Shown one piece after another: positions 36,930 through 46,554 of a stretch of 64,000 nucleotides of DNA. Source of the DNA: Pseudoalteromonas luteoviolacea. GTDB lineage: Bacteria; Pseudomonadota; Gammaproteobacteria; Enterobacterales; Alteromonadaceae. Position 1 is the stretch's first letter, and every line of letters starts with the position of its first letter. Location: the NCBI RefSeq assembly GCF_001750165.1, contig NZ_CP015411.1:3376001-3440000 (forward strand), given 5' to 3'. Position numbers and translations under genes: made by a program. The notes beneath the pieces are model-generated. The model was not told the origin of the DNA. It did not search any database and saw only the letters and a list, made by a program, of their open reading frames with translations.

Positions 36930-39614
36930 TTATGCGTTTAGCACACTTAAAATTCGGCTTGAATTGAACTCAATACCTTCAATCTTCGCTTGCGCAAAAT
37001 AGCTGACCAGATAAAAATCAAGCTTGTGAGATTCACCTTGAAGCTTCTCATCTAAGAGCGCAACTTGCTCTGCCATTCGCGCCTGTTGCTCATGTTCAGG
37101 AGATTCTACATTTGTCAGGATTTCCAATCTTAAAAGCAACTGTGCAGCGCTGATCCCCAATACATTTTTACCTTGCCAGCATGCAGGGATCTCTTGATTG
37201 TTCTCCACAGCATTCACTAATTCAGAAAATTTTTCGCGATTTAATGTCGAGAATAATTCATTTAACTTAACTTCAACTTGCTCAATTAAAGACTTCTTAA
37301 TTTTGTTCAGACCACCAAGTACGTCAAAATGACTGATCTGTTCTTGCAACTGAGTAAGTTCTGACTGCGTCTTAGCTTCAATAACCAGATTATCAAAATT
37401 AGCCAACTCTTGGCGCTGCTGCGCTTCCAAAGCGGCGTTTTCACGCTTTTGCTGAGCAACCATTTCTTCACGCTTAGCAAATACAGCATCATTATGCTTT
37501 CTAAACGACTGCCACAAGGCATGCTCACTTTTGCTACCCGCAAATCCGATACCTTGCCACTGTTTTTGTAGCGTTTTAAGCACATCGCATGCCTCAGCTA
37601 CATTTTCATTTTCAACTTGAGCCAAGGCTTCATCAACCAAACCTTGCTTTTGTTCTGCATTATTCTGATGATGCGCTTTGAGTCGTCCATTCACCTGTGC
37701 ATATACTTCACGATATTGTCCGTTCAATGCTTGGTAGGTTTGTGAGTCTAAGCTACCAGCGCCACGCCATAGCTTGTTTATACGATTAAATTGGCTTTCC
37801 AACTTACGCCAGCTGCCCTCTTCTTCTACAGAAAAATGTTCAAGCTCTTTCATTTGACTGATCAGCTTTTCACGCTCAACAATCACTTGTTTACGCGCTT
37901 CTTCTTGTTCTGCAAAATAAGCTCGGCATGGTGCAAAAAGCAATTCAATCTTTTCATCAAACAATTGAGCTTGCTGCTTCTCTTCTTCGCTCTCAATACG
38001 CCCCAATTCATTCCAGCGAATGCGCAACATTTTAACTTCAGCAGCACGTACTTTAGGATCAATGTCAGTTTCTGCTAACTTCTCATCTAGTTGCTCAAGT
38101 AACTCTGTGCGTTTTGGAGCGGATGCGTATTTTTGCCAATCTTTGAACTCGGCCAGTTGAGACTGCAACGCCTCATACTGCTTACTCACTTGCTCTTTGT
38201 GACCTTCTGTAAGCTCATCATAGCTTTCCTTTAGACCATTAAATACACCGAACGCGATATTAAAACGACCTTGCTCAATAAGCCTTTGCACATCACGCGC
38301 TTTTTTACGAGCTTCTTTTAACAACTTTTGCTGTTTATCTACCAGTGGCTTCATTGCATCTAAAAATACTTTAGACGCTTGACTAAGCTCACCTTTCGCA
38401 GCCTGTCTCAACTCAGCAGGTAAAGACCTCAATACGTTGTTGCATGATTGATATGCTGACTTTTGCGTAGCCAGTAATTCGTCTAATTGAGCTAGATCGT
38501 CGCTTGCTTCAATGGCTTTCAAGGCTTCCAACGCAACTTGAAACTCTTTTGTCGCAGCGATCATTTCAGGCAGTGTTTGAAGCAGTTGATTAAGATGATT
38601 CAAACGCTGTGATAACCCTTTTACCGCAGCTGACTCTTTATATACCGACTCACTTAAAATACCCTGCAGTTGCGTAAACTGGCTTTGTAGTGATGTTTGA
38701 AACTCAATATCTAATTTACTCACCGCGTCATTGAGCTCACGCTCAAAAACATCCATTTTAGAAGTGTAATCTGCAATGATGCGCTGCTTTTCTTCTTCAG
38801 CTTGTTGTGCAGCAATCTCAGCATCATACTGCGCTTTTAGCTTCTCAATATGAGTTGTAAGTTTACCAGTAAGCAGTTGATATTTATCAGACTGTAAATT
38901 TAGTGTTTCTTCATCCAACCATTTAAGCTCTAGACTTTGCCACTGTTGGCTTAGTGCGTTAAATTGAGAGCTAACAACTTCATAGTCTGACTTCTCTCTC
39001 AATGCGTTGAACTTAGCTAAAATGAGTTTGACTTGCTCAGCAATCTGCTTAGGCATCACTTTTGCTAGACGAGCTTGTTCAAGGTGATCATCTAATTGTG
39101 ATTTTGCCTCTCCATGAGCGCTTTTTAATACGATCTTAGTTAAATCGTATTGATAAATTAAGTCGAGTAAAGCCACTTGAAGCGCTTCATTACCCTCTTT
39201 AAACGCCTTTTCAATCAGACGTGAATTGGCAATACGCTTCAGTAATTTGACTCGCTGTACTTGTGCGATATCTGAAAATGCCAATTTTTCTAATGTTTTT
39301 TGTGGCGCATACCTATCAATGTATTCTTCACGAATATCATTACTTAGCATTTGCGAGCCTGATAAAACAGCTTGGCTAATATGCTGTTCGGCGATGTCTT
39401 TTAGCTCTTGATCTTGCTTGTAGACTTTCCACCACAAACCTAAATCATCAATCTTGTTCAGGACTTTTTTTCTTATTTGAATTGAGTCGTCCTCAAGGGC
39501 TAGAATTGTTAATGCTTCGACATCCTTGGTTGTGTCTAATTTATCCACCGCCGCTAAGCGCACTTGCGCCTTAGGGTGCTTCCATTTAGGTGTAAATAAG
39601 TGTTTAAAGATCAT
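36930..39614 (-). CDS. DUF349 repeat protein with N-terminal HEAT-like motif
   Basis: 894 residues. The first 80 residues resemble HEAT repeats (KAQVRLAAVDKL, IQIRKKVLNKI), and the rest is almost all helical coiled-coil with several DUF349 units recognisable by W-x-x-L/I-G motifs (RWNELGRIE, LWRGAGSLD, QWQGIGFAG). Cytoplasmic; function not established, though such proteins are conserved and co-vary with ribosome or chromosome factors in annotation. It overlaps the yeaC-like gene upstream by 11 bases. Confidence 0.88.
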   Translation of the reverse strand: MIFKHLFTPKWKHPKAQVRLAAVDKLDTTKDVEALTILALEDDSIQIRKKVLNKIDDLGLWWKVYKQDQELKDIAEQHISQAVLSGSQMLSNDIREEYIDRYAPQKTLEKLAFSDIAQVQRVKLLKRIANSRLIEKAFKEGNEALQVALLDLIYQYDLTKIVLKSAHGEAKSQLDDHLEQARLAKVMPKQIAEQVKLILAKFNALREKSDYEVVSSQFNALSQQWQSLELKWLDEETLNLQSDKYQLLTGKLTTHIEKLKAQYDAEIAAQQAEEEKQRIIADYTSKMDVFERELNDAVSKLDIEFQTSLQSQFTQLQGILSESVYKESAAVKGLSQRLNHLNQLLQTLPEMIAATKEFQVALEALKAIEASDDLAQLDELLATQKSAYQSCNNVLRSLPAELRQAAKGELSQASKVFLDAMKPLVDKQQKLLKEARKKARDVQRLIEQGRFNIAFGVFNGLKESYDELTEGHKEQVSKQYEALQSQLAEFKDWQKYASAPKRTELLEQLDEKLAETDIDPKVRAAEVKMLRIRWNELGRIESEEEKQQAQLFDEKIELLFAPCRAYFAEQEEARKQVIVEREKLISQMKELEHFSVEEEGSWRKLESQFNRINKLWRGAGSLDSQTYQALNGQYREVYAQVNGRLKAHHQNNAEQKQGLVDEALAQVENENVAEACDVLKTLQKQWQGIGFAGSKSEHALWQSFRKHNDAVFAKREEMVAQQKRENAALEAQQRQELANFDNLVIEAKTQSELTQLQEQISHFDVLGGLNKIKKSLIEQVEVKLNELFSTLNREKFSELVNAVENNQEIPACWQGKNVLGISAAQLLLRLEILTNVESPEHEQQARMAEQVALLDEKLQGESHKLDFYLVSYFAQAKIEGIEFNSSRILSVLNA

Positions 39615-39885
39615 TTTCAGTGAACCTAGCTATTTCGTTTTCTGCTTTAAATTCTTTTTGCAATTCGCGTTTAGACTTTTGAACCATCTCGCCATCTTCA
39701 TTAATCGTAAATTGCTCGTTCGATTTAGCAATTTTTGCCTGGTATAGCATGACGAGTTGAACAGTTTGCTCTTTTTGTGCATCGCTTAGCTCAGTACCAT
39801 CAGGCCAGCGACCTGTAGAGGCGCCATACTGTAAGCGTTCGAATACTTCTGGGGTAATGCTACTTACCAAATTATCTACATTCAT
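39604..39885 (-). CDS. YeaC-like DUF1315 protein
   Basis: 93 residues from the ATG at 39885; the longer frame adds 18 unsupported residues. Matches E. coli YeaC in length and motifs: TPEVFERL, TGRWPDGTELS, QKEQTVQLVMLYQAK, NEDGEMV. Function unknown. Lies between the zinc-ribbon and DUF349 genes, 2 bases from the former, so probably co-transcribed. Confidence 0.85.
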   Translation of the reverse strand: MNVDNLVSSITPEVFERLQYGASTGRWPDGTELSDAQKEQTVQLVMLYQAKIAKSNEQFTINEDGEMVQKSKRELQKEFKAENEIARFTENDL

Positions 39886-39887
39886 CG

Positions 39888-40214
39888 TCACTTTTTCTTT
39901 TTCAAAATAACCAATATCACACGATTGATGAGGTACCAAACCATACCGATACCAATCGCGGATTTTGCAGCATACATTTCAATGCTGCCTTCAACTGGGT
40001 GCTGCCAATATAGGTATAAAAAACCACCCAAGAACAAAATCAAAGCCAGAAACGAGTAATTCATAATACTCTGTTGTTTCTTTATACGGTTTTTAACCGC
40101 AATTCGACGAAGTTCGTCATCACTTATTTTTCCAATCTCAACGTCACAATGTGGACAAACCACGTGCTTTGATGAAATGGGTTTATTACAACTCGGGCAT
40201 TGGGCTATTGCCAT
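39888..40214 (-). CDS. Zinc-ribbon membrane protein
   Basis: 108 residues. An N-terminal zinc ribbon (C-P-S-C-x13-C-P-H-C, residues 6-23) is followed by a basic linker and two hydrophobic helices (about 49-67 and 79-100), ending in KKKK. Small zinc-ribbon membrane proteins of this kind are common and uncharacterised. First gene of the 108-YeaC-DUF349 series. Confidence 0.72.
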   Translation of the reverse strand: MAIAQCPSCNKPISSKHVVCPHCDVEIGKISDDELRRIAVKNRIKKQQSIMNYSFLALILFLGGFLYLYWQHPVEGSIEMYAAKSAIGIGMVWYLINRVILVILKKKK

Positions 40215-40241
40215 ACTTTCGCTACTCCGAATAAAAAATAA

Positions 40242-40257
40242 GGCGCCATATGGCGCC
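40242..40257 (-). terminator. AGCS symporter terminator
   Basis: Fully palindromic ggcgcc-atat-ggcgcc followed on the minus strand by TTATTTTTTATT; 29 bases beyond the symporter stop. Confidence 0.8.
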
Positions 40258-40286
40258 CTATTCTACTTGTTTTGAGTTACTTTGTC

Positions 40287-41999
40287 TTATTGGAAATCGC
40301 GAGATTTCTCGATTTTATCGTCATCTGACGCTTGACCTTTGCCATTTTCAAATTTTTCCCAGTAATCATCTACTGTTTCTTTCATCTCTTTTCTCAAAAC
40401 CATGATGCCAAACAGGTTTGGTAACGTCATTACAACAATACCCACTGCTGCTAACTTCCATACTAAGGTCGTATCTGCAAACGATGCCCAAAAGAAACCT
40501 GCAACATAAAAAACACGATATGGCATAACTGAGCGAGGTCCAAGCAAATAAGTCATTGCCCTATCACCATAATACGACCAAGCGATCGCTGTTGAGAAAG
40601 CAAATAACAATAAACCAATGGAAACGATATACTTACCACTATCGCCAAAATAGCCTCGTGTAAATGCTTTTGTCGTCAATTCTGCTGAATGAACCAGTGA
40701 TTTACCTTGAACAGATATACTCGGGTCAGCAGGAATACCACCTTCAATTTCAACCGTTCCTGTGTATTGATGCTTATCCGTAATTCCAAAGCGAATGTCT
40801 TCACCGATAGAGCGAGAATGGATGACTGTAAAATCCTTGTTTACTGCTATACCTTGCACAACCTGAATAGATCCATTGTACTCCTCAACCTTATGATCTG
40901 CATATCCATTTAAATATTTATACAGCTCAGTTCGATCCGCTTCATTAGCCTCATCATAATTCCCTTTTATAAAGGTCATCGAAGAACGTTCAAACTCGGT
41001 TTCAAACTTTTCAGTCCAAACACCAGAAGACAATATAACCAAACCTGTTAAGGTACAAATAATAATGGTATCAATGAAAGGCTCCAAAATAGAGACCATA
41101 CCTTCAGATACAGGCTCATCTGCTTTTGCTGATGCGTGCGCTATTGGCGCAGAACCTTGACCTGCCTCGTTAGAGAATAAGCCACGGTTTACACCACGGT
41201 TAAATGCGTATGCAAATGATGCCCCTAAGAAGCCACCGGCTGCCGCTGAACCAGAAAATGCATTAGTAAAAACAGACGCGAATGATGGACCAATATTTTC
41301 AATATTGTAGAAAATAACTGCAAAAGCACCTAAGATATAAACTGCAGCCATAACAGGAACTACTTTAGACGTGATTGCTGCAATGCGCTTAATTCCACCT
41401 AAAATAACCAAAGCAAGTAATATAGATAACACCGCACCAGTGGCCATTCTTTCAAAACCAAAGGTCGCTTCCATTCCCTGCGCAATATTATTTATTTGTG
41501 GCAGACTACCTGTGCCGAAAGAGCTAATAACCGTTGCAATTGCGAATAAAACGGCCAACCATTTCATATTTAAGCGTCTATCCATGTAATACATTGGACC
41601 ACCAGCCATGGTGCCATCTTCTGTTTTAACACGGTATTTATGTGATAGCGTCACTTCCACAAACTTAGTCGTCATACCAAAAAATGCGGTCATCCACATC
41701 CAGAATAACGCTGCGGGGCCACCAATAGAAATAGCGAGAGCAACACCACCGATATTACCCGTACCAACAGTACCAGATAATGCCGTTGACAATGCCTGAA
41801 AGTGTGTCGTGTCACCTTCATGAGACTGTTTGTCATACTTACCAGAAACCACTCGGCAGGCATGTTTAAAATAGCGAATCTGTGGGAACTTTAAATAAAC
41901 AGTGAAAAAGAATCCCACCCCTAGCAATACATAAGGAAACCACCACGAGCCCCCTAGCATGGCATCTAAGCTATCAAGAAAACTTCCTAATACGTCCAC
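40287..41999 (-). CDS. Alanine/glycine:cation symporter (AGCS family) with a long soluble insert
   Basis: 570 residues; AGCS symporters are usually 450-480. Signature parts are present: SGTVGTGNIGGVALAI at 75-90, GGPMYYMD, NRGLFSNEAGQGSAPIAHA at 271-289. A hydrophilic insert of about 110 residues (330-440) sits between two late membrane segments, rich in charged and beta-forming residues. Na+- or H+-coupled uptake of alanine/glycine is the family activity. The two Cys-free halves on either side are otherwise normal. Confidence 0.88.
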   Translation of the reverse strand: MDVLGSFLDSLDAMLGGSWWFPYVLLGVGFFFTVYLKFPQIRYFKHACRVVSGKYDKQSHEGDTTHFQALSTALSGTVGTGNIGGVALAISIGGPAALFWMWMTAFFGMTTKFVEVTLSHKYRVKTEDGTMAGGPMYYMDRRLNMKWLAVLFAIATVISSFGTGSLPQINNIAQGMEATFGFERMATGAVLSILLALVILGGIKRIAAITSKVVPVMAAVYILGAFAVIFYNIENIGPSFASVFTNAFSGSAAAGGFLGASFAYAFNRGVNRGLFSNEAGQGSAPIAHASAKADEPVSEGMVSILEPFIDTIIICTLTGLVILSSGVWTEKFETEFERSSMTFIKGNYDEANEADRTELYKYLNGYADHKVEEYNGSIQVVQGIAVNKDFTVIHSRSIGEDIRFGITDKHQYTGTVEIEGGIPADPSISVQGKSLVHSAELTTKAFTRGYFGDSGKYIVSIGLLLFAFSTAIAWSYYGDRAMTYLLGPRSVMPYRVFYVAGFFWASFADTTLVWKLAAVGIVVMTLPNLFGIMVLRKEMKETVDDYWEKFENGKGQASDDDKIEKSRDFQ

Positions 42000-42033
42000 A
42001 ACTTATCCTCTTCTAATTGTTGTTATATTAAAA

Positions 42034-42056
42034 AAGGCAACCTTAAAGGCTGCCTT
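42034..42056 (-). terminator. M14 carboxypeptidase gene terminator
   Basis: Arms aaggca / tgcctt with inner cc/gg pairs, followed on the minus strand by a T run; 10 bases beyond the stop. Confidence 0.75.
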
Positions 42057-42065
42057 AATTTTTGA

Positions 42066-43193
42066 TTATCTTAAGTTATCAACTACTTTCACTATTGCCG
42101 ATAACGTATCTTGTCCAAACTGGTAAGAACGTCTATCAGACCAGCCGTAATGAGGGTCCGGTAGGTCTGCATTGTCTTTAAATGGCATCTCAATTGTATA
42201 AGATAATGCCTTAAACTCTTCACCAACGGCACAAGAGGCAACCGTCAAGTTTGCTTGGCCAGGTTCATCTTTTGGATAGCCATATACATCTTGGAAATCA
42301 GGCGTAATCGCAAGCAGTGCATCTTTAAACTGGTTCTCCAAGCTCTCTAAACGAGCATCATAGCTTGGGATCCCTTCACTACCCGCTACAAAGTTATATG
42401 GTAATGCTTCATCACCGTGAATATCTAGGTACATATCTAGACCAACCGCACGCATTTTTTCCAGTACGTAATAAACCTCTGGTGAGTTTTCAACGCTCGG
42501 TGTCTCCCACTCACGATTTAAGTTAACACCGTTTGCGTTTGTTCTTAAATGACCACGAACACTGCCATCTGGGTTCATGTTTGGCACGATATAAAATACC
42601 GACTTTGACAACAGTGCTGCGGCATGTGGATCTTCATCGTCTAATAATTTATGTAAAAGCCCCTCGACAAACCACTCTGCCATGGTTTCCCCTGGGTGCT
42701 GTCTTGCCGTGATCCAAATCTTTTTCTTGGTTTCACTTGGCTCACCGACTACCAGTAAACTGATATCTCTGCCATCAATTGTTTCACCTAGCGTTTCAAT
42801 CTGACATGCGTCGTGGCTTTGTGCCCAATATAATAAATCCAAGTGGCGCTCATAGCTGTACGGAGCAAAATATGCAAAAAACGTATGGCTATACTCAGGT
42901 TCAAAATCGATAACGAGCTGACCATCTTGGTAAGTAGTAGGTACTCGGAACCAAGTTTGTCTATCATATGATGCCACTGCTTGATAGTCATCCCACCCTT
43001 CAGGGTATGCTGATGCTGTTAAATTATTAATATGTAATTTATGCTCTACAAAAGGAGTTGACTCAAGACGGAAGTGAAACCACTGAAAAAAGTCTGAGTT
43101 GTTGTCTTTGTTGATTTCAAGCTGAATATCGTGAGGCTGCTGTGCCGAAATTACCTTGATATTACCACTGTCAAAATTACTAGAAATTCTCAT
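42066..43193 (-). CDS. M14-family (cytosolic carboxypeptidase-like) zinc carboxypeptidase
   Basis: 375 residues. N-terminal beta domain (1-115) typical of cytosolic CCP/Nna1-type enzymes, then the peptidase domain: zinc ligands His166 and Glu169 (RQHPGETMAEW), His259 (DIHGDEALPYN), substrate-binding NPDGSVRGHLRTNANGVNLNRE and catalytic Glu335 (YTIEMPFK). No signal peptide, so it acts in the cytoplasm. Bacterial homologues are thought to deglutamylate or trim peptides; the target is unknown. Confidence 0.88.
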   Translation of the reverse strand: MRISSNFDSGNIKVISAQQPHDIQLEINKDNNSDFFQWFHFRLESTPFVEHKLHINNLTASAYPEGWDDYQAVASYDRQTWFRVPTTYQDGQLVIDFEPEYSHTFFAYFAPYSYERHLDLLYWAQSHDACQIETLGETIDGRDISLLVVGEPSETKKKIWITARQHPGETMAEWFVEGLLHKLLDDEDPHAAALLSKSVFYIVPNMNPDGSVRGHLRTNANGVNLNREWETPSVENSPEVYYVLEKMRAVGLDMYLDIHGDEALPYNFVAGSEGIPSYDARLESLENQFKDALLAITPDFQDVYGYPKDEPGQANLTVASCAVGEEFKALSYTIEMPFKDNADLPDPHYGWSDRRSYQFGQDTLSAIVKVVDNLR

Positions 43194-43331
43194 ATATACC
43201 CTAAAATTTATGGCAAGATTCTTGCCGTCACATTGCGCTTTATTCGCTAAACAATGAATTGTTATTCATGTTAGCTAAATGTAGCTAAAAACATGGAAAA
43301 GCCTATCATATATAACGCGGATCAAAAACTA

Positions 43332-43358
43332 AAAAAGCCAGCAAATGCTGGCTTTTTT
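43332..43358. terminator. Terminator downstream of the GAPDH gene
   Basis: Stem aaaaagccagca / tgctggctttttt with a two-base gap; A and T runs on both sides. It ends 17 bases from the GAPDH stop. Confidence 0.85.
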
Positions 43359-43374
43359 CATCGTCAAAGCGAAT

Positions 43375-44817
43375 TTATGGCAGGCTTGGGAAAGCAACTT
43401 CAGCCATGTCACGCATTACACGTACTACCTGGCAGCTGTAACCAAACTCATTATCGTACCAAACGTATAGTACAACGCGGTCGCCATCTACAATTGTTGC
43501 TTGAGAATCAACAACACCTGCATAACGACTACCTACTAAATCTGTTGATACGATTTCAGTAGATGCAGTGTAGTCGATCTGATCGCGAAGATCTGAATAC
43601 AGTGAAGTTTCACGTAAGAACTCATTTAACTCTTCCGCAGTAGTCTCTGCATTCAAATTTAAGTTCAAAATTGCCATTGAAACATTCGGTGTTGGAACAC
43701 GGATTGCGTTACCAGTTAACTTACCGGCAAGCTCTGGAAGCGCTTTAGCAACCGCTTTTGCAGCACCAGTTGACGTAATAACCATGTTAAGTGCTGCACT
43801 GCGACCACGACGCTCAGCTTTGTGGTAATTGTCGATCAAGTTTTGGTCATTTGTGTATGAGTGCACTGTTTCAACGTGACCATTCTTAATACCAAACTTA
43901 TCATTCAATGCCTTAAGCACTGGCGTGATTGCATTTGTTGTACAGCTTGCTGCTGATACAATTTTATCTTCGTTTAGGATATCAATGTTATTTACACCGT
44001 AAACGATGTTCTTGATATCGCCCTTAGCAGGTGCAGTAAGTAGTACTTTTGATGCACCTTTAGACGCTAGGTGTTTACCTAAACCATCTTCGTCTTTCCA
44101 TACACCCGTGTTATCAACAACTAGTGCGTTTTCGATGCCATACTTAGTGTAATCTACTTCTTCTGGTGAGTTCGCATAAATCACCTGAATGTAGTTACCG
44201 TTTGCTTTGATAGCGCCTTTCTCATGATCAACGGTAATTGAACCGTCAAATGGACCATGGATAGAATCACGACGCAATAAACTTGCGCGCTTTTCAAGGT
44301 CGCCATCACGGCCACCACGTACAACGATTGCACGTAAACGTAAATCAGCGTGAGAGCCGCCGCGCTCGATAAGCAGGCGCGCTAATAAACGTCCAATACG
44401 ACCAAAACCATACAAAACAACATCGCGCGGTTCTGGGCCTGTGCCTTTATTTAGTAACTCAGCAAGCTCGCCATTTAAATACTCTTCAATAGAGCGGCCT
44501 TCACCTGCATTTTTGTAGATGTATGCATAAGCTAACTTACCTAAATCGATACGACCAGGTGCAAGCTCCATTTTGCTGATAGCTTCTAGGAAAGGGAAGC
44601 TTTCACGAAGACGCAATTTAGTCTCTTCAAAACGTGCTACTGTTTTATGTGCTTTAATTACGTCAATTGTGCTTGTGTTAACAAGTGGACGGCCATAAAC
44701 AGCAATTTCAACACCCAAGTTACGGTATAAGCGACCAATGATAGGTTGCATATTTTCAGCGTAGTCTTGGCGTTCTTGCCAGCTATTTTGATATTCTTGC
44801 TCGTGAGATAAGGTCAT
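43375..44817 (-). CDS. Glyceraldehyde-3-phosphate dehydrogenase, long form
   Basis: 480 residues against about 331 for GapA. An N-terminal extension of about 130 helical residues precedes the Rossmann fold GFGRIGR (137-143) and the catalytic Cys292 in SAASCTTNAI. The long form is found in Vibrio and Alteromonadales and is annotated as type I GAPDH; gluconeogenic versus glycolytic use cannot be settled from sequence. Single-gene unit with its own terminator. Confidence 0.9.
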   Translation of the reverse strand: MTLSHEQEYQNSWQERQDYAENMQPIIGRLYRNLGVEIAVYGRPLVNTSTIDVIKAHKTVARFEETKLRLRESFPFLEAISKMELAPGRIDLGKLAYAYIYKNAGEGRSIEEYLNGELAELLNKGTGPEPRDVVLYGFGRIGRLLARLLIERGGSHADLRLRAIVVRGGRDGDLEKRASLLRRDSIHGPFDGSITVDHEKGAIKANGNYIQVIYANSPEEVDYTKYGIENALVVDNTGVWKDEDGLGKHLASKGASKVLLTAPAKGDIKNIVYGVNNIDILNEDKIVSAASCTTNAITPVLKALNDKFGIKNGHVETVHSYTNDQNLIDNYHKAERRGRSAALNMVITSTGAAKAVAKALPELAGKLTGNAIRVPTPNVSMAILNLNLNAETTAEELNEFLRETSLYSDLRDQIDYTASTEIVSTDLVGSRYAGVVDSQATIVDGDRVVLYVWYDNEFGYSCQVVRVMRDMAEVAFPSLP

Positions 44818-45147
44818 TTTTTCTGCCTAATAAACAATTTTTTGAACGGATAGCCCTATTGGGCACCGCCATTCTAATTTAATCTGCAATTATTCTCCAC
44901 TCTTAGCCATACATTTCCTTTTGTTTTCGTAAAGGGAACGATGAAAAGACAGAAAAATGTCTTATTTTTTCCATATATTGAAGAAAATATACTTATATCT
45001 TATTTGTGATATCAGACTAAACTAGGTAATTAGTAGTAAAATTGGCAGCACTATCAGCAAAGTTAATCGCGTTCAGCGCGTTTGGGCTGTTTCGAAAGGA
45101 GCAAAAGTGATATGTTGTGCGCGATTAAATATTACGTAGGATAAACA
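44818..45147. other. Intergenic region between GAPDH and DUF2989 genes
   Basis: 330 bases, divergent. It contains the promoters of both genes and, just before the DUF2989 gene, a strong ribosome site with a ten-codon ORF (45112-45144). A long-range inverted repeat ttaatcgcg (45063-45071) / cgcgattaa (45120-45128) brackets that ribosome site. Confidence 0.5.
45112..45144 (+). CDS. Possible upstream minicistron before the DUF2989 gene
   Basis: Ten codons MLCAIKYYVG ending three bases before the DUF2989 ATG. AAAGGAG lies 10 bases upstream; a GTG at 45107 in another frame is better spaced (5 bases) and gives a ten-codon ORF ending at 45139. Either may act as a translational coupler for the next gene. 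Confidence 0.3.
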   Translation: MLCAIKYYVG

Positions 45148-45957
45148 ATGGCTAATAAGTGGATGCTAGCTATTGTTAGCGCTTCTTTATTAACATTACT
45201 GAGTGGATGTGAAGAACCGTTGACATTGGCAAAGGTATGTGAGGAAACCCCAGGTTTTTGCAATGATTTAAATAAAGACAGTCATTGTAAAGAGGAAAGA
45301 GCATCTGTGATCATCGGTCGTTATGTTGAGTACAAAGACCCAACAGACGAACATAAATACCAATTGCTAAAACAATTTGAAGCATATAATGAGTGTGTGT
45401 CACTGGCGGCAAAAATTGAACACATCAAGCTAAAAGAGAAAACGACTTCTCGCGTTGAGGGCCACCTCACCAGTCTCAAAGAAATGAATCGGATCTATCA
45501 AGATACCAAACAAACCTCTCACCCAGGTTTGCTGTACTATCATTGGTCTAGAAATAATAGCCAATTTGCGATGAATAAGCTGCTGCGCCAAGAAGATGAG
45601 CCTTACGTGCGTCAAAGCCAAGAGATACAAATGTTTCTGGCAACTTACTACGCGAAATTTGACGACGACAAAACAATCGATTTTCTGTACCGAGTTTTGG
45701 AGCTAAATCAAGCAGGGCAAACTCCAGACTTAGAAGTGTATAAGGCTTTGGTAAGCATTTTTTACAAACAGAAAAAATACAAGCATGCGTATACCTTTGC
45801 AAGAATCGCTCAGCTCTCAGGCTTTAAAGAAATTGATATTATCGATATAGAACACGAATTAACGTCGCGCGGTAGAAGTATAGGTGTATTGAATCAACTA
45901 GCACTTAAGACCCGCGAGGAGATAGAAACAGGTAAGTTTTTATCCCCTCGAGGTTAA
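45148..45957 (+). CDS. DUF2989-type lipoprotein
   Basis: 269 residues, signal peptide with lipobox LSGC (Cys21), Cys-containing N-terminal part (VCEETPGFCNDLN, SHCKEE) and a helical TPR-like C-terminal half (LYRVLELNQAGQTPDLEVYKAL, FYKQKKYKHAYTFARIAQLSG-like pairs). Length and cysteine pattern fit the DUF2989 family of Vibrio and Shewanella lipoproteins. Function unknown; convergent with the mlaC-like gene. Confidence 0.78.
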   Translation: MANKWMLAIVSASLLTLLSGCEEPLTLAKVCEETPGFCNDLNKDSHCKEERASVIIGRYVEYKDPTDEHKYQLLKQFEAYNECVSLAAKIEHIKLKEKTTSRVEGHLTSLKEMNRIYQDTKQTSHPGLLYYHWSRNNSQFAMNKLLRQEDEPYVRQSQEIQMFLATYYAKFDDDKTIDFLYRVLELNQAGQTPDLEVYKALVSIFYKQKKYKHAYTFARIAQLSGFKEIDIIDIEHELTSRGRSIGVLNQLALKTREEIETGKFLSPRG

Positions 45958-45966
45958 CAAGGCGCA

Positions 45967-46554
45967 TTACGCCTTTTTATTGAGCTCTTCAGTGACCTGT
46001 TGTAGCCCGACTTGAGAGATGCGCGAAACAATCTCTTTTTGTTTCGCGCTAAGTAAAGATATGCCCTCAGCTACTAGATCATAGACCTTCCAACTCCCAC
46101 CCTTTCCCTTGCGAAATTTGAAATGTAAGTCAATATCAGGACCTGAGTTTTCTTTGATCACAGCTTTCACTGTTGCGTACTTACTGTCTTTGGGAGCTGG
46201 TGCTTTTTCAAACACGACTTCTTGCCCTTTATACTGCATTAACGCACTTGCATAAGTTACTTCTAAATAGTGAGTTACTGCATCAATGAACTTTATTGCC
46301 TCTTGGCGCTTAAGCCCTTTAATGTGTTTTCCCAGTAATTTTCTTGATACGAAGCGCGTATCAATATGCGGCATTAATCGCGCCTTAACTATACTACGCA
46401 TTTCCTTTGATGTTGCTTTTCCTCCTGCATTGACTTTTTTTATGTCCGTAAAGAGCCCCTCACCAACTTGATTGATTAGTTGATATGGTGTCTCATTGGC
46501 CATAGCCATCGTTGAGCAAACAAGTAAAAATAAAAAGCTGATGACTTTTTTCAA
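45967..46554 (-). CDS. MlaC-like periplasmic phospholipid-binding protein
   Basis: 195 residues with a signal peptide (MKKVISFLFLLVCSTMAMA). The MlaC/Ttg2D fold is indicated by ARLMPHIDTRFVSRKLLGKH, FIDAVTHYLEVTYASAL and the C-terminal SWKVYDLVAEGISLL, RISQVGLQQVTEEL. MlaC ferries phospholipids between the MlaA and MlaFEDB complexes. No other mla gene is here, so this is either an orphan shuttle or a relative serving another ABC system. Confidence 0.85.
   Translation of the reverse strand: MKKVISFLFLLVCSTMAMANETPYQLINQVGEGLFTDIKKVNAGGKATSKEMRSIVKARLMPHIDTRFVSRKLLGKHIKGLKRQEAIKFIDAVTHYLEVTYASALMQYKGQEVVFEKAPAPKDSKYATVKAVIKENSGPDIDLHFKFRKGKGGSWKVYDLVAEGISLLSAKQKEIVSRISQVGLQQVTEELNKKA

Noticed and set aside
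44940..44975. Short hairpin aagaca/tgtctt with a T tract as a terminator or small RNA end
   Set aside because: Six-base AT-rich stem in a divergent region with no gene ending there; probably chance.
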